A stretch of 26,919 nucleotides of DNA. Source: an uncultured Prevotella sp. Its GTDB lineage: Bacteria; Bacteroidota; Bacteroidia; Bacteroidales; Bacteroidaceae. The stretch spans positions 1 to 26,919 of the forward strand of contig UQCW01000037.1 of the NCBI GenBank assembly GCA_900539625.1. The letters run 5' to 3'. Shown here one piece after another: positions 1 through 8,087 of the stretch. The position numbers and the translations under genes are program-made. A model generated the notes under the pieces. That model had not been told where the DNA came from. It worked only from the letters and a program-made list of their open reading frames with translations, and ran no database searches. Within the stretch, counting starts at the first letter, position 1. Every line of letters starts with the position of its first letter.

Positions 1-192
1 AGCGAGAATTGATGAGCTGCGGCGAGAGATAGGGGCAAGCCCCTATCCTGGAATATGAGCCCCTTTCAGGGGCAGCAGCGCAACTACCATGTTATTTGGC
101 TCAAAACCGCACAGAGACTTTTCTTGATATTGAACACCCTAGCTTGTGGGGGAAAAAAACAGAGATTTTGAATGTCGGCCTGTTTTTTGTTG
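1..192. other. Left-end non-coding sequence with two GC-rich hairpins
   Basis: No convincing gene is seen before the first promoter. Two compact inverted repeats stand out. ATAGGGGC at 29-36 pairs with GCCCCTAT at 39-46, and GCCCCT at 59-64 pairs with AGGGGC at 68-73. The GGGGC and GCCCC arms of the two could also pair with each other, so alternative folds are possible. They may be the 3' end of an upstream transcript cut off by the window edge, or a repeat. There is no T-tract directly after either stem, so I do not call a terminator. Confidence 0.4.
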
Positions 193-200
193 TATCTTTG
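193..200 (+). promoter_or_regulatory. Bacteroidota-type -7 promoter element for the DUF3316 gene
   Basis: TATCTTTG matches the TAnnTTTG -7 consensus of the Bacteroidota primary sigma factor. A TTTG at 167-170 lies 22 nt upstream, slightly longer than the usual 19-21 nt spacing. It supports a start codon downstream, at 262, rather than the earlier in-frame ATG at 172. Confidence 0.5.
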
Positions 201-261
201 TCGTTGCATCCGGTTAGTCCGGAGAAGAAGTACCATTATTTCCGACACACTTGATTTTTAT

Positions 262-1077
262 ATGAAATATCTGACGCGCTTTGCAGTAGCGATGCTGATG
301 GCAAGTCCCGCCATGTTGCGGGCGCAGTCTGTTTCCGACAGCACCTCCACGCGAGAGTCCGTTCACGACTGGCTTTTTGCTGCCGGGCATGCCAATGTGC
401 TCGCCACCTATCTTTCGCCGCTTGAATATATCGGTCCGGCGTTCTCCGTGGCCCACCGTTCCGAACGTTTGGCGCGATGGGGGCGTGGAAAGGTGACGGT
501 GCAGGGATGGTTTCAGGCTCATGGCAGTTACACCGCTTCGCCAACCAAAGACAACCATTTCTATGACGGCCGCTTCACGGCTGCCGTGGCGTGGCACCGA
601 AATTGGTGCCCCGCGCCGGGGCTGCGCCTGGGAGTTGGCGGACAGGCTGAGGCCGGCGGCGGCATCACCTACAGTCTTAACGGCGGCAACAATCCGGCAG
701 AAGGGCGCGTGGCGCTACATGTGGGACCTTCAGTGACGGCCGACTATGCTTTCCGCGTGGGGCGTCGGAAGTGGTCGGTCAATTCGCAGATGGACGTCCC
801 GTTGCTCGGTCTGGCGTTTACCCCCACCTACGGGCAGTCGTATTACGAAATGTTCTCCTTGGGGCATTCCGACCACAATGTGCGCATCACCCATCCCTTC
901 AACGCCCCCTCGTTGCGCTGGACAACCCTTTGCCGCATCCCCGTGCTCGGGGCAAAGGTGTCTGTTGGGTATCAGGCCGACATCGTGCAAAGCCATCTCG
1001 GCGGACTGAAATATCATGCGTGGAACCACACGTTTATGATTGGATATACGCGACGCCTACGGCTCGTCAGAGATTAG
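262..1077 (+). CDS. DUF3316-like secreted or outer-membrane-associated protein
   Basis: The 271-residue product starts with a signal peptide (about residues 1-22, ending ...MLRAQ). The rest is rich in Gly, Tyr, Trp and alternating hydrophobic residues, such as the segment around LGVGGQAEAGGGITYSL, consistent with a beta-rich envelope protein. The overall pattern resembles the Bacteroidales DUF3316 family, whose function is not established. I chose ATG 262 because it begins the signal peptide and lies downstream of the TAnnTTTG promoter at 193-200. The in-frame ATG at 172 would place the promoter inside the gene. The stop codon lies 3 nt from the start of a 188-bp palindromic repeat (1080-1267). 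Family assignment is from memory of sequence style; envelope location is well supported. Confidence 0.7.
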   Translation: MKYLTRFAVAMLMASPAMLRAQSVSDSTSTRESVHDWLFAAGHANVLATYLSPLEYIGPAFSVAHRSERLARWGRGKVTVQGWFQAHGSYTASPTKDNHFYDGRFTAAVAWHRNWCPAPGLRLGVGGQAEAGGGITYSLNGGNNPAEGRVALHVGPSVTADYAFRVGRRKWSVNSQMDVPLLGLAFTPTYGQSYYEMFSLGHSDHNVRITHPFNAPSLRWTTLCRIPVLGAKVSVGYQADIVQSHLGGLKYHAWNHTFMIGYTRRLRLVRD

Positions 1078-1079
1078 TA

Positions 1080-1267
1080 AGTAATGTTGAAAAAATAACT
1101 TCCGCAATTTTGCCGTTGGCAAGAAATATTTTATTTACCCACCTGCCTTTTCGGCTCTTTTCGAACTTATTCTCAGTCACAATGCTCGCATTGCTCCCTC
1201 GAATAAGCTCAAAAATAGCTCAAAAATGCAGGTGCAAAATTGCGGAACTTATTCTTTCAACATTACT
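1080..1267. repeat. 188-bp palindromic MITE-like element, copy A
   Basis: The outer 34 bp at each end (1080-1113 and 1234-1267) form an inverted repeat with two mismatches; the left end begins AGTAATGTTGAAAAAATAAC. Copy B (16421-16608) is its reverse complement with about seven mismatches over 188 bp by hand alignment. The inner sequence is also self-complementary. The centre holds, on the minus strand, GGAG followed by stem CAATG/CATTG with loop CGAG and then TGACTGA. It fills the space between the DUF3316 stop codon and the S41 protease start. No coding capacity is visible. Confidence 0.85.
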
Positions 1268-1313
1268 AATGGTGAGAAAAAATAATTCAGGCCACCTACT
1301 TATAAACCTTCGT

Positions 1314-2339
1314 ATGATACATCTTCCAAAAATATTCTCCATATTGTTGTCTGCTCTTCTCTTGACATCCTGCATCACCGAAGACGTGCCCGACAACACG
1401 CCGCGCGGCAATTTCGAGTTGCTCTGGCAGACGCTTGACGAGCATTACTGCTTCTTCTCCTATAAAAAAGCGGCCTATGGGCTTGACTGGGACGAGGTGC
1501 ACGGACGGTATGCTTCGCAGGTCAACGACAAACTGACGGGGCAGCAGCTCTTTGAGGTGCTATCTGACTTGACGCGTGAACTCCGTGACGGGCATGTCAA
1601 CCTCTCGTCGGCTATGGGAACATCGCGCTACGGCGAATGGTTTGACAACCATCCGATGAATTATTCCGACTCCATCATCCGGGCCTATCTCGGACGCACC
1701 ACCGATTACACCATCACTTCCGGTTTGTCGTATCGCATCCTTGACGACAACATCGGCTACGTGCGTTGCCCCTCGTTTGAAAATGGGTTTGGCAGCGGCA
1801 ACCTCCATGAGATGATGCGGGCACTGGCGCTCTGCGACGGGCTCATCGTTGACGTGCGCAGCAATGGCGGCGGCATGCTTACGTCGGCAGAAAAACTCGC
1901 TTCGCTCTTCGTGAATGAGCGTACCCTCGCCGGCTATATGTGTCACAAGACAGGGCGCGGACACGACGATTTCTCCTCGCCAAAAGCCATCTATCTCGAT
2001 CCCTTCGAGGGCTTGCGTTGGCAGAAACCCGTGGCGGTGTTGACAAACCGGCGCACGTATAGCGCCGCCAACAGTTTTGTGATGTACCTGAAAGGATTGC
2101 CCAATGTCACCATCGTGGGCGACCAGACCGGCGGCGGTTCGGGAATGCCCTTCGTGTCGGAGCTCCCCAACGGATGGACACTGCGCTTCTCCGCCTGCCC
2201 GATGTTCAACCGCGAGATGCAACATACAGAACTGGGCATTGCGCCCGATGTGGCGGTGGACATTACGTCGGAAGATTATGCGCGGAGCATAGACACCATC
2301 ATCGAAAAGGCGAGAGGCGTGTTGAGAAAAGGAGCATGA
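1314..2339 (+). CDS. S41-family peptidase, predicted lipoprotein
   Basis: The 341-residue protein begins with a lipoprotein signal (lipobox LTSC, acylated Cys20), so it is probably anchored in the envelope. Residues ~40-110 form the N-terminal region seen in tail-specific/tricorn-like S41 proteases. A typical core follows: LIVDVRSNGGG near residues 180-190, and the nucleophile motif TYSAAN with likely catalytic Ser250. TGGGSGMPF and the LGIAPDV-type C-terminal segment also fit the family. S41 enzymes cleave C-terminal regions of partly folded or exported proteins; the substrate here is unknown. The reading frame stays open far upstream (to 771), but that part overlaps the previous gene and repeat A. 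ATG 1314 starts the signal peptide and is preferred. No canonical PDZ domain is evident. Confidence 0.85.
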   Translation: MIHLPKIFSILLSALLLTSCITEDVPDNTPRGNFELLWQTLDEHYCFFSYKKAAYGLDWDEVHGRYASQVNDKLTGQQLFEVLSDLTRELRDGHVNLSSAMGTSRYGEWFDNHPMNYSDSIIRAYLGRTTDYTITSGLSYRILDDNIGYVRCPSFENGFGSGNLHEMMRALALCDGLIVDVRSNGGGMLTSAEKLASLFVNERTLAGYMCHKTGRGHDDFSSPKAIYLDPFEGLRWQKPVAVLTNRRTYSAANSFVMYLKGLPNVTIVGDQTGGGSGMPFVSELPNGWTLRFSACPMFNREMQHTELGIAPDVAVDITSEDYARSIDTIIEKARGVLRKGA

Positions 2340-2468
2340 GGGGAGGAGAAAAAAGCTTGCGAAGGACATCGCCGCTTGAAAACTGAATCAAAGGCTTTGG
2401 TTTTCTCGTGCATTGCGCCCCGTAGAATGTTTTTTTAGAGAAACCCTTTATTTTTCTGCAACGCCAAT

Positions 2469-2499
2469 TTTGCAAATTAAAACTAAGTAAGTACCTTTG
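2469..2499 (+). promoter_or_regulatory. Consensus Bacteroidota promoter for nifJ
   Basis: TTTG at 2469-2472 (-33) is followed after exactly 19 nt by TACCTTTG at 2492-2499 (-7, TAnnTTTG). This is a near-perfect match to the Bacteroidota housekeeping promoter and fits a highly expressed gene. Transcription should start near 2505-2508, leaving a leader of about 285 nt before the start codon. Confidence 0.75.
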
Positions 2500-2507
2500 C
2501 AGCAAAG

Positions 2508-2789
2508 AACGCAAGAACAGAGGTCGCCGACGAATGATATTCCATCAGTTGTCAGCGTTTTGACGTTTGAACGTGGTTGGCGGGTGGCGAGAAGGGACAA
2601 GGCTCCTGGCGGGAGCTGGTTTTGTCGGTAGCTACAAGTCCGCCTCCAAAGATATTCGGATATAACAATTCTACATAGTTAACAAGCCGTGTGGGCACCT
2701 GCAGAGAGAGTTGGGAGAAAAGCGCTGGTGTGCGCGACACTCCAACTTCTGGCATGCAGACACCCAGTATGGCACATTCTAAAAAGTTT
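2508..2789 (+). promoter_or_regulatory. Long structured 5' leader of nifJ
   Basis: About 280 nt separate the promoter from ATG 2790. The leader holds a nested hairpin at roughly 2598-2628: GACAA pairs with TTGTC on the outside, and GCTCC pairs with GGGAGC inside, with a TTTT stretch next to the inner stem. A second hairpin near 2727-2745 has TGGTGT pairing with ACACTCCA. I recognise no named riboswitch class. The leader could control expression by attenuation or be a stability element; this is inference. Confidence 0.35.
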
Positions 2790-5700
2790 ATGGCAAACAA
2801 GAAATTTATTACTTGTGACGGTAACCAAGCCGCAGCGCACATCGCGTACATGTTTTCTGAGGTTGCTGCCATCTACCCCATTACGCCATCTTCTCCAATG
2901 GCAGAACACGTTGACGAATGGGCGGCACAAGGCCGCAAAAACCTCTTCGGCGACACCGTACACGTTCAGGAAATGCAGTCTGAAGGTGGTGCAGCCGGAG
3001 CCGTTCACGGTTCGTTGCAAGCTGGCGCACTGACCACGACGTTCACCGCCTCTCAGGGTCTCTTGCTGATGATCCCTAATATGTATAAGATCGCCGGCGA
3101 ATTGCTGCCTTGCGTATTCCATGTCTCAGCCCGTACCTTGGCCACCCATTCGCTCTGTATCTTCGGTGACCACAGCGACGTGATGGCTTGCCGCCAGACT
3201 GGTTTCGCCATGCTCTGCGAAGGTTCTGTTCAGGAAGTGATGGACCTCTCAGCCGTGGCACACTTGGCAGCCCTGGACGGCCGCGTTCCTTTCATCAACT
3301 TCTTCGACGGTTTCCGCACCTCACACGAATACCAGAAGATTGAAGAGATGGACATGGAAGATATCCGTCCGCTCGTTCCGATGGACAAGGTGAGCGAGTT
3401 CCGCAACCGCGCCCTGACTCCAGAGCATCCTGTTGCTCGTGGTATGGCTGAGAACCCTGAAACCTTCTTCGCACACCGTGAAGTATGCAATCCTTACTAC
3501 GATGCCATCCCTGGAATCGTTGAAAAATACATGGCTGCCGTTTCTAAGATTACGGGCCGTGAATACAAACTCTTTAGCTATTATGGCGCAGAAGATGCAG
3601 AGCGCGTGATCATCTGCATGGGTTCTGTGACTGAAGCTGCCCGCGAAGCCATCGACTATATGAACGCCAAGGGCGAGAAGGTCGGTATGGTCAGCGTTCA
3701 CCTCTATCGTCCGTTCAGCGTTAAGCACCTCTTGGCCGCTGTGCCTAAGACTTGCAAGAAGATTGCAGTGCTCGACCGTACGAAGGAACCAGGTGCCAAT
3801 GGCGAACCGCTTTACCTCGACGTGAAAGACGCATTCTACAATGCTGAAAACCGTCCTGTCATCGTTGGTGGCCGTTATGGTCTCGGCTCTTGCGACACTA
3901 CGCCGACCATGATCATCTCCGTCTTTGACAACCTTGCTTTGCCAGAACCAAAAGACCACTTCACTTTGGGCATCGTTGACGACGTGACCTTCCAGTCTCT
4001 CCCGTTGGAGAAGGAAATGGCACTCGGCGGCGAAGGCATCTTCGAGGCCAAGTTCTATGGTTTGGGTGCAGACGGTACTGTCGGTGCCAACAAGAACTCC
4101 ATCAAGATTATCGGTGACAACACCGACAAGTATTGCCAGGCATACTTCTCTTACGACTCTAAGAAGTCGGGCGGTTTCACTTGCTCTCACCTCCGCTTTG
4201 GTGACCATCCAATCCGCTCAACTTACCAGATTAAGACCCCGAATTTCGTGGCTTGCCATGTTCAGGCTTATCTGCATATGTATGATGTGCTCCGCGGTTT
4301 GCGTGACAACGGTACGTTCCTCCTCAACACCGTTTGGGAAGGCGAAGAGTTGGCACAGAATTTGCCAAACAACGTGAAGCGCTATTTCGCTCAGCACAAC
4401 ATCACTGTTTATTATATCAATGCAACGAAGATTGCTCAGGAAATCGGTCTTGGCAACCGCACCAACACCATCTTGCAGTCGGCCTTCTTCCGTATCACGG
4501 AGGTTATCCCTGTTGAACTCGCCGTTGAGCAGATGAAGAAATTCATTGTGAAGTCGTATGGCAAGAAAGGTCAGGACGTTGTTGACAAGAACTATCAGGC
4601 CGTTGACCGCGGTGGCGAATACCAGCAGCTTACGGTTGAGGCCGCTTGGGCTAACTTGCCAGAAGATGAGAAGGTTGTTCGCGAAGAACCTGCTTTCATC
4701 TCTGACCTCGTTCGTCCTATCAACGCACAGAACGGTGACCTCCTTCCTGTGAGCGCCTTCAAGGTTTCTGAAGACGGTACTTGGGAACAGGGCACTGCCG
4801 CTTATGAAAAGCGTGGCGTTGCCGCCTTCGTTCCTGTATGGCACAAGGAAAACTGTATCCAGTGTAACAAGTGTGACTTCGTATGTCCTCACGCTGCTAT
4901 CCGTCCGTTTGTTCTCACCGATGAAGAACTGAAGGGCTTCGCTGGCGAAACCATCGAGATGAAGGCTCCAGCAGCCATGAAGGGTATGCACTTCACGCAG
5001 CAGGTTGACGTTATGGACTGTCTCGGTTGCGGCAACTGCGTTGACGTATGTCCGGGCTTGAAGGGCAACAAGGCCCTCGAAATGGTTCCGCTCGAAGGTC
5101 AGGAAGGCGAAGCTGCCAACTGGGAATACTGCACGAAGAACGTTACCAGCAAGCAGCATCTCGTTGACGTTAAACTCAATCCGAAGAACTCTCAGTTTGC
5201 TACGCCTCTCTTCGAATTCTCTGGCGCCTGCTCAGGTTGCGGCGAAACTCCTTACGTGAAACTCGTCAGCCAGCTCTTTGGCGACCGTCAGATGATTGCC
5301 AATGCAACAGGTTGCTCTTCCATCTATTCTGGTTCAATTCCTTCAACGCCATACACCACCAACGAAAAGGGCCAGGGTCCTGCTTGGGCTAACTCCCTCT
5401 TCGAAGACTTCTGTGAGTTTGGTATGGGTATGATTTTGGCCAACAAGAAGATGCGCAACCGCATCCAGGCCATCTTCGAGGAAGCAATTGCACACGAAGA
5501 AACTCCAGCAGAATTCAAGGCCGCAGCTCAGGAATGGATTGCAGGTCAGGACGATGCTGATGCCAGCCGTGCAGCAGCTGAGAAACTCGAACCAATGATC
5601 AAGGCCGGTGCTGAGAAGGGCTGCGAAGCTTGCAAGCAGTTGGCTGATCTGAGCCACTATCTCACGAAGCGTAGCCAGTGGATCATCGGTGGTGACGGTG

Positions 5701-6344
5701 CTTCTTACGACATCGGTTACGGTGGTCTCGACCATGTATTGGCCAGCGGCGAAGATGTTAACATCCTCGTGCTCGATACAGAGGTTTACTCAAATACGGG
5801 CGGTCAGGCTTCCAAGGCAACTCCAATCGGCGCCATCGCACAGTTTGCCGCTGCCGGTAAGCGCGTGACGAAGAAAGACCTTGGTTTGATGCAGACCACC
5901 TACGGTTACATCTACGTGGCTCAGGTTGCTATGGGTGCCGACCAGGCACAGTGCCTCAAGGCCATCAAGGAAGCTGAAGCTTACCACGGTCCTTCACTCA
6001 TCATTGCCTACGCTCCATGTATCAACCACGGTTTGAAGATCAAGGGCGGTATGGGACGCAGCCAGGCAGAAGAGGCTCGTGCCGTTGCCTGTGGTTACTG
6101 GCATCTGTGGCGTTTCAATCCGGAACTCGCAGAACAGGGTAAGAACCCGTTCACTCTCGATTCTAAGGAACCGAAGTGGGATGACTTCCAGGATTACCTC
6201 GACCACGAAGTGCGCTTCCTCTCATTGAAGAAGGCATTGCCTGCACAGGCACAGGAACTCTATGACGAGACCAAGCGCGCAGCTCAGCGCCGCTATGCTT
6301 CTTACGTTCGCAAGACGAAGGAAGACTGGTCATTGTCTGAGTAA
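2790..6344 (+). CDS. nifJ: Pyruvate:ferredoxin (flavodoxin) oxidoreductase
   Basis: This 1184-residue single-chain enzyme oxidises pyruvate with CoA to acetyl-CoA and CO2, passing electrons to ferredoxin or flavodoxin in the cytoplasm. It is a central step of anaerobic metabolism. The N-terminus ITCDGNQAAAH with IYPITPSSPMAE is the characteristic PFOR opening. Two 4Fe-4S motifs are seen: CIQCNKC with Cys689/692/695/699, and CLGCGNC with Cys744/747/750/754. CSGCGE (Cys814/817) helps hold the third cluster. GGDGASYDIGYGG from residue 967 and the VYSNTGGQASK segment form the thiamine diphosphate site. Length matches the family. ATG 2790 (MANKKF) matches the usual family N-terminus; ATG 2769, seven codons earlier, is the alternative. 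It is monocistronic, with its own promoter and terminator. Confidence 0.97.
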   Translation: MANKKFITCDGNQAAAHIAYMFSEVAAIYPITPSSPMAEHVDEWAAQGRKNLFGDTVHVQEMQSEGGAAGAVHGSLQAGALTTTFTASQGLLLMIPNMYKIAGELLPCVFHVSARTLATHSLCIFGDHSDVMACRQTGFAMLCEGSVQEVMDLSAVAHLAALDGRVPFINFFDGFRTSHEYQKIEEMDMEDIRPLVPMDKVSEFRNRALTPEHPVARGMAENPETFFAHREVCNPYYDAIPGIVEKYMAAVSKITGREYKLFSYYGAEDAERVIICMGSVTEAAREAIDYMNAKGEKVGMVSVHLYRPFSVKHLLAAVPKTCKKIAVLDRTKEPGANGEPLYLDVKDAFYNAENRPVIVGGRYGLGSCDTTPTMIISVFDNLALPEPKDHFTLGIVDDVTFQSLPLEKEMALGGEGIFEAKFYGLGADGTVGANKNSIKIIGDNTDKYCQAYFSYDSKKSGGFTCSHLRFGDHPIRSTYQIKTPNFVACHVQAYLHMYDVLRGLRDNGTFLLNTVWEGEELAQNLPNNVKRYFAQHNITVYYINATKIAQEIGLGNRTNTILQSAFFRITEVIPVELAVEQMKKFIVKSYGKKGQDVVDKNYQAVDRGGEYQQLTVEAAWANLPEDEKVVREEPAFISDLVRPINAQNGDLLPVSAFKVSEDGTWEQGTAAYEKRGVAAFVPVWHKENCIQCNKCDFVCPHAAIRPFVLTDEELKGFAGETIEMKAPAAMKGMHFTQQVDVMDCLGCGNCVDVCPGLKGNKALEMVPLEGQEGEAANWEYCTKNVTSKQHLVDVKLNPKNSQFATPLFEFSGACSGCGETPYVKLVSQLFGDRQMIANATGCSSIYSGSIPSTPYTTNEKGQGPAWANSLFEDFCEFGMGMILANKKMRNRIQAIFEEAIAHEETPAEFKAAAQEWIAGQDDADASRAAAEKLEPMIKAGAEKGCEACKQLADLSHYLTKRSQWIIGGDGASYDIGYGGLDHVLASGEDVNILVLDTEVYSNTGGQASKATPIGAIAQFAAAGKRVTKKDLGLMQTTYGYIYVAQVAMGADQAQCLKAIKEAEAYHGPSLIIAYAPCINHGLKIKGGMGRSQAEEARAVACGYWHLWRFNPELAEQGKNPFTLDSKEPKWDDFQDYLDHEVRFLSLKKALPAQAQELYDETKRAAQRRYASYVRKTKEDWSLSE

Positions 6345-6370
6345 TAATGACATATATGGAATGGGGATTT

Positions 6371-6394
6371 TCCGCCAGAAATAATAGTGGCGGA
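6371..6394 (+). other. Inverted repeat after nifJ
   Basis: TCCGCCA at 6371-6377 pairs perfectly with TGGCGGA at 6388-6394, with a 10-nt AT-rich loop. There is no T-tract, so it is more likely an mRNA 3'-end stabilising hairpin than a terminator. A real terminator follows at 6416-6453. Confidence 0.4.
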
Positions 6395-6415
6395 GAGTCT
6401 GACCATTATAAATAA

Positions 6416-6453
6416 GGAACGGGGCGTAGCCGATGGCTATGTCCCGTTTCTTT
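6416..6453 (+). terminator. Rho-independent terminator of nifJ
   Basis: AACGGG at 6418-6423 pairs with CCCGTT at 6443-6448, and the stem continues inward as GTAGCC/GGCTAT with G-T pairs around a GAT loop. It is followed by TCTTT. The stem is GC-rich and lies 72 nt after the nifJ stop. The D1 palindromic element begins 3 nt later. Confidence 0.75.
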
Positions 6454-6456
6454 GAT

Positions 6457-6646
6457 AAGTAGGTGTTCAAAATTAGTTTATATTGAATTGTCGTATTATT
6501 TTGTTCCTACAGCTGTCTTGAAGAAGGAGCGTAGCGGGCTACGTGACTGATGAAAGGCAGCTGTAGGGGCAAAAGAATACGGCAAGGCAATATCAAACTG
6601 GTTTTCTCCTGCATGGATACTATAAAATAATTTTGAACACCTACTT
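6457..6646. repeat. 190-bp palindromic MITE-like element, copy D1
   Basis: The ends are inverted repeats; the left begins AAGTAGGTGTTCAAAATTAG and the right is its near complement ending at 6646. Inner segments also pair: TTATATTG with CAATAT, GTATT with AATAC, and CCTACAGCTG with CAGCTGTAGG, so the element can fold end to end. The centre on the plus strand is GGAG, stem CGTAG/CTACG, loop CGGG, then TGACTGA. The size and architecture match copies A and B, but the ends and stem sequence differ, so it is a second subfamily. TAA precedes it and A follows it, compatible with insertion at a TA-rich site. Confidence 0.8.
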
Positions 6647-6775
6647 AATATTCATCGGCCTGTTTCTTGGGTAACAGCCAAGAATTTTATGGGAGGATGT
6701 CGCGTCTGTGGAAGTTTGTTCAACTTGCTTTGTACTGAAAATCCGTTAATTGGAAGTAATACGCCGTCATGTTTT

Positions 6776-6807
6776 CTTGGCCGTTCGTGTTTCTTTCGTT
6801 ACATTTG
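6776..6807 (+). promoter_or_regulatory. Promoter of the Rpn-like gene
   Basis: CTTG at 6776-6779 is followed after 20 nt by TACATTTG at 6800-6807, matching the -33/-7 Bacteroidota pattern. It implies a leader of about 130 nt before ATG 6943. The leader contains GTGAAAG (from about 6814) pairing with CTTTCAC, and otherwise nothing I recognise. Confidence 0.6.
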
Positions 6808-6942
6808 CAGATGTGAAAGCTTGGTATGCGCTTCTTTCACCTTGGTGGTTGAAGATGAAGAGCCTACGGTTGTTTGACAGTCACGTGTGTCTCCTCCTCC
6901 GTTCTTAGCGTTGGAGATACGCCTTGTAAAATATCCAAAGAT

Positions 6943-7902
6943 ATGACAATGAATAGCTACATAAGTTTTGACTGGGCGATGAAGCGCCTGTTGCGCAATA
7001 AAGCCAACCACGCCGTTTTGGAAGGTCTGATGACCTCCCTGCTCGGGCGTAAATATACCATATTGAAATTCCTGGAGAGCGAGTCAAATCAGGTTGCGGA
7101 GGACGATAAGTTCAACCGCGTCGACATCTTGGCCGAAAGTGACCGTGGCGAACTGACGATCATCGAAATACAGAACAACCGCGAACTGGCCTATTTCCAC
7201 CGCATGCTCTATGGCGTGTCGAAAGCAATCACCGAATATATCAACCTCGGAAACGACTACGATTGTGTGCGCAAGGTTTTCAGCATTAATATCGTGTATT
7301 TCGAACTGGGGCAGGGCAGCGATTATGTGTATCACGGCAAGACCTTCTTCCGAGGCTTGCATGACACCAATGACATCCTGAAACTATCGGTGCGCCAAAA
7401 CGAACGGTTCTTCGGAAAATCAGAGAATGACGTCCTCAAATGCAAGGAAGCTGGCGACCTTTTCCCTGAATACTACGTGTTGCGCGTCAACGATTTCGAC
7501 AAGGTGGCTACGACACCGCTGGACGAATGGATTGAATTTCTCAAGACCGGCATCATCGCCCCAGAAGCGACAGCCCCCGGTTTGAGCGAAGCTCGCGAAT
7601 GCCTACGCGTCGATTCCTTGAGTCCCGCCGACAGGCAGGACTATATCCGCCACATGGAGGCCCTGCGTTACCAGCGCAGCGTTCTTGAGACAAGCCACGA
7701 TGAAGGGTATGTCGAGGGACGTGAAGACGGACTTTTGCAGGGCCGTGCTGAGGGTCGTGCCGAAGGACGCGAAGAAGGCGCCAACCAGCGTGACCGCCAG
7801 ATTGTGTCGAATCTGCTGGCGATGAAAGTCCCCGTGGATTATATGGTACAAGTGACCGGCTTGTCGGAAGACGCTATAAGGAAAATCATGGAGAGCCTGT
7901 AG
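6943..7902 (+). CDS. Rpn-like PD-(D/E)XK nuclease family protein
   Basis: The 319-residue protein belongs to the group often annotated as PD-(D/E)XK nuclease family transposase (Rpn/PDDEXK_2 type). The likely active site is Asp61 in RVDIL plus Glu75-x-Gln77 in IIEIQ, the D...ExQ variant of the fold. The C-terminal region (~residues 250-285) carries charged GRxEG repeats (GREDG, GRAEGRAEGREEG), probably helical, followed by a short helical tail. Related E. coli Rpn proteins are DNA endonucleases that promote recombination; the role here is not known. It has its own promoter. It is bracketed by palindromic elements D1 (6457-6646) and a shorter relative (7915-7994). ATG 6949 is an alternative start two codons in. 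Confidence 0.82.
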   Translation: MTMNSYISFDWAMKRLLRNKANHAVLEGLMTSLLGRKYTILKFLESESNQVAEDDKFNRVDILAESDRGELTIIEIQNNRELAYFHRMLYGVSKAITEYINLGNDYDCVRKVFSINIVYFELGQGSDYVYHGKTFFRGLHDTNDILKLSVRQNERFFGKSENDVLKCKEAGDLFPEYYVLRVNDFDKVATTPLDEWIEFLKTGIIAPEATAPGLSEARECLRVDSLSPADRQDYIRHMEALRYQRSVLETSHDEGYVEGREDGLLQGRAEGRAEGREEGANQRDRQIVSNLLAMKVPVDYMVQVTGLSEDAIRKIMESL

Positions 7903-7914
7903 GCGGGTGCTTAT

Positions 7915-7994
7915 AAGTAGGTGTTCAAAATTATTTTATACTATCCATGCAGGGACAAACCAATTTAATACAAACTAATTTTGAATACCTACTT
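7915..7994. repeat. 80-bp deletion derivative of the D1-type palindromic element
   Basis: It begins AAGTAGGTGTTCAAAATTAT and ends with the complement AATTTTGAATACCTACTT. Read on the minus strand, it matches the first ~34 bp of D1 joined directly to the last ~46 bp, including a shared ATCCATGCAGG stretch on the plus strand. About 110 bp including the GGAG core is missing. It starts 13 nt after the Rpn-like stop codon and lies in the opposite orientation to D1. Confidence 0.8.
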
Positions 7995-8087
7995 AAAACG
8001 GAGCGATAGGCCAATTAGTTCGCCTGTCTGTTCTTGTGAATAAAGCGTGGTCTTTCCTCTCTTCAGACACTCCTAAAAATACAATAT

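Noticed and set aside
172..261. Longer start for the DUF3316 gene
   Set aside because: It would contain the TAnnTTTG promoter at 193-200 and push the signal peptide 30 residues inward.
771..1313. N-terminal extension of the S41 protease frame back to 771
   Set aside because: It overlaps the DUF3316 gene in another frame and runs through repeat A. The lipoprotein signal begins at 1314.
6689..6877. Small Cys-rich 62-residue open frame upstream of the Rpn-like gene
   Set aside because: It contains the consensus promoter of the next gene and has no recognisable features, so coding is unlikely.
6457..7994. Classical insertion sequence around the Rpn-like gene
   Set aside because: The gene is not a DDE or HUH transposase and no flanking target duplication could be identified by eye, so it is reported only as a bracketed gene.
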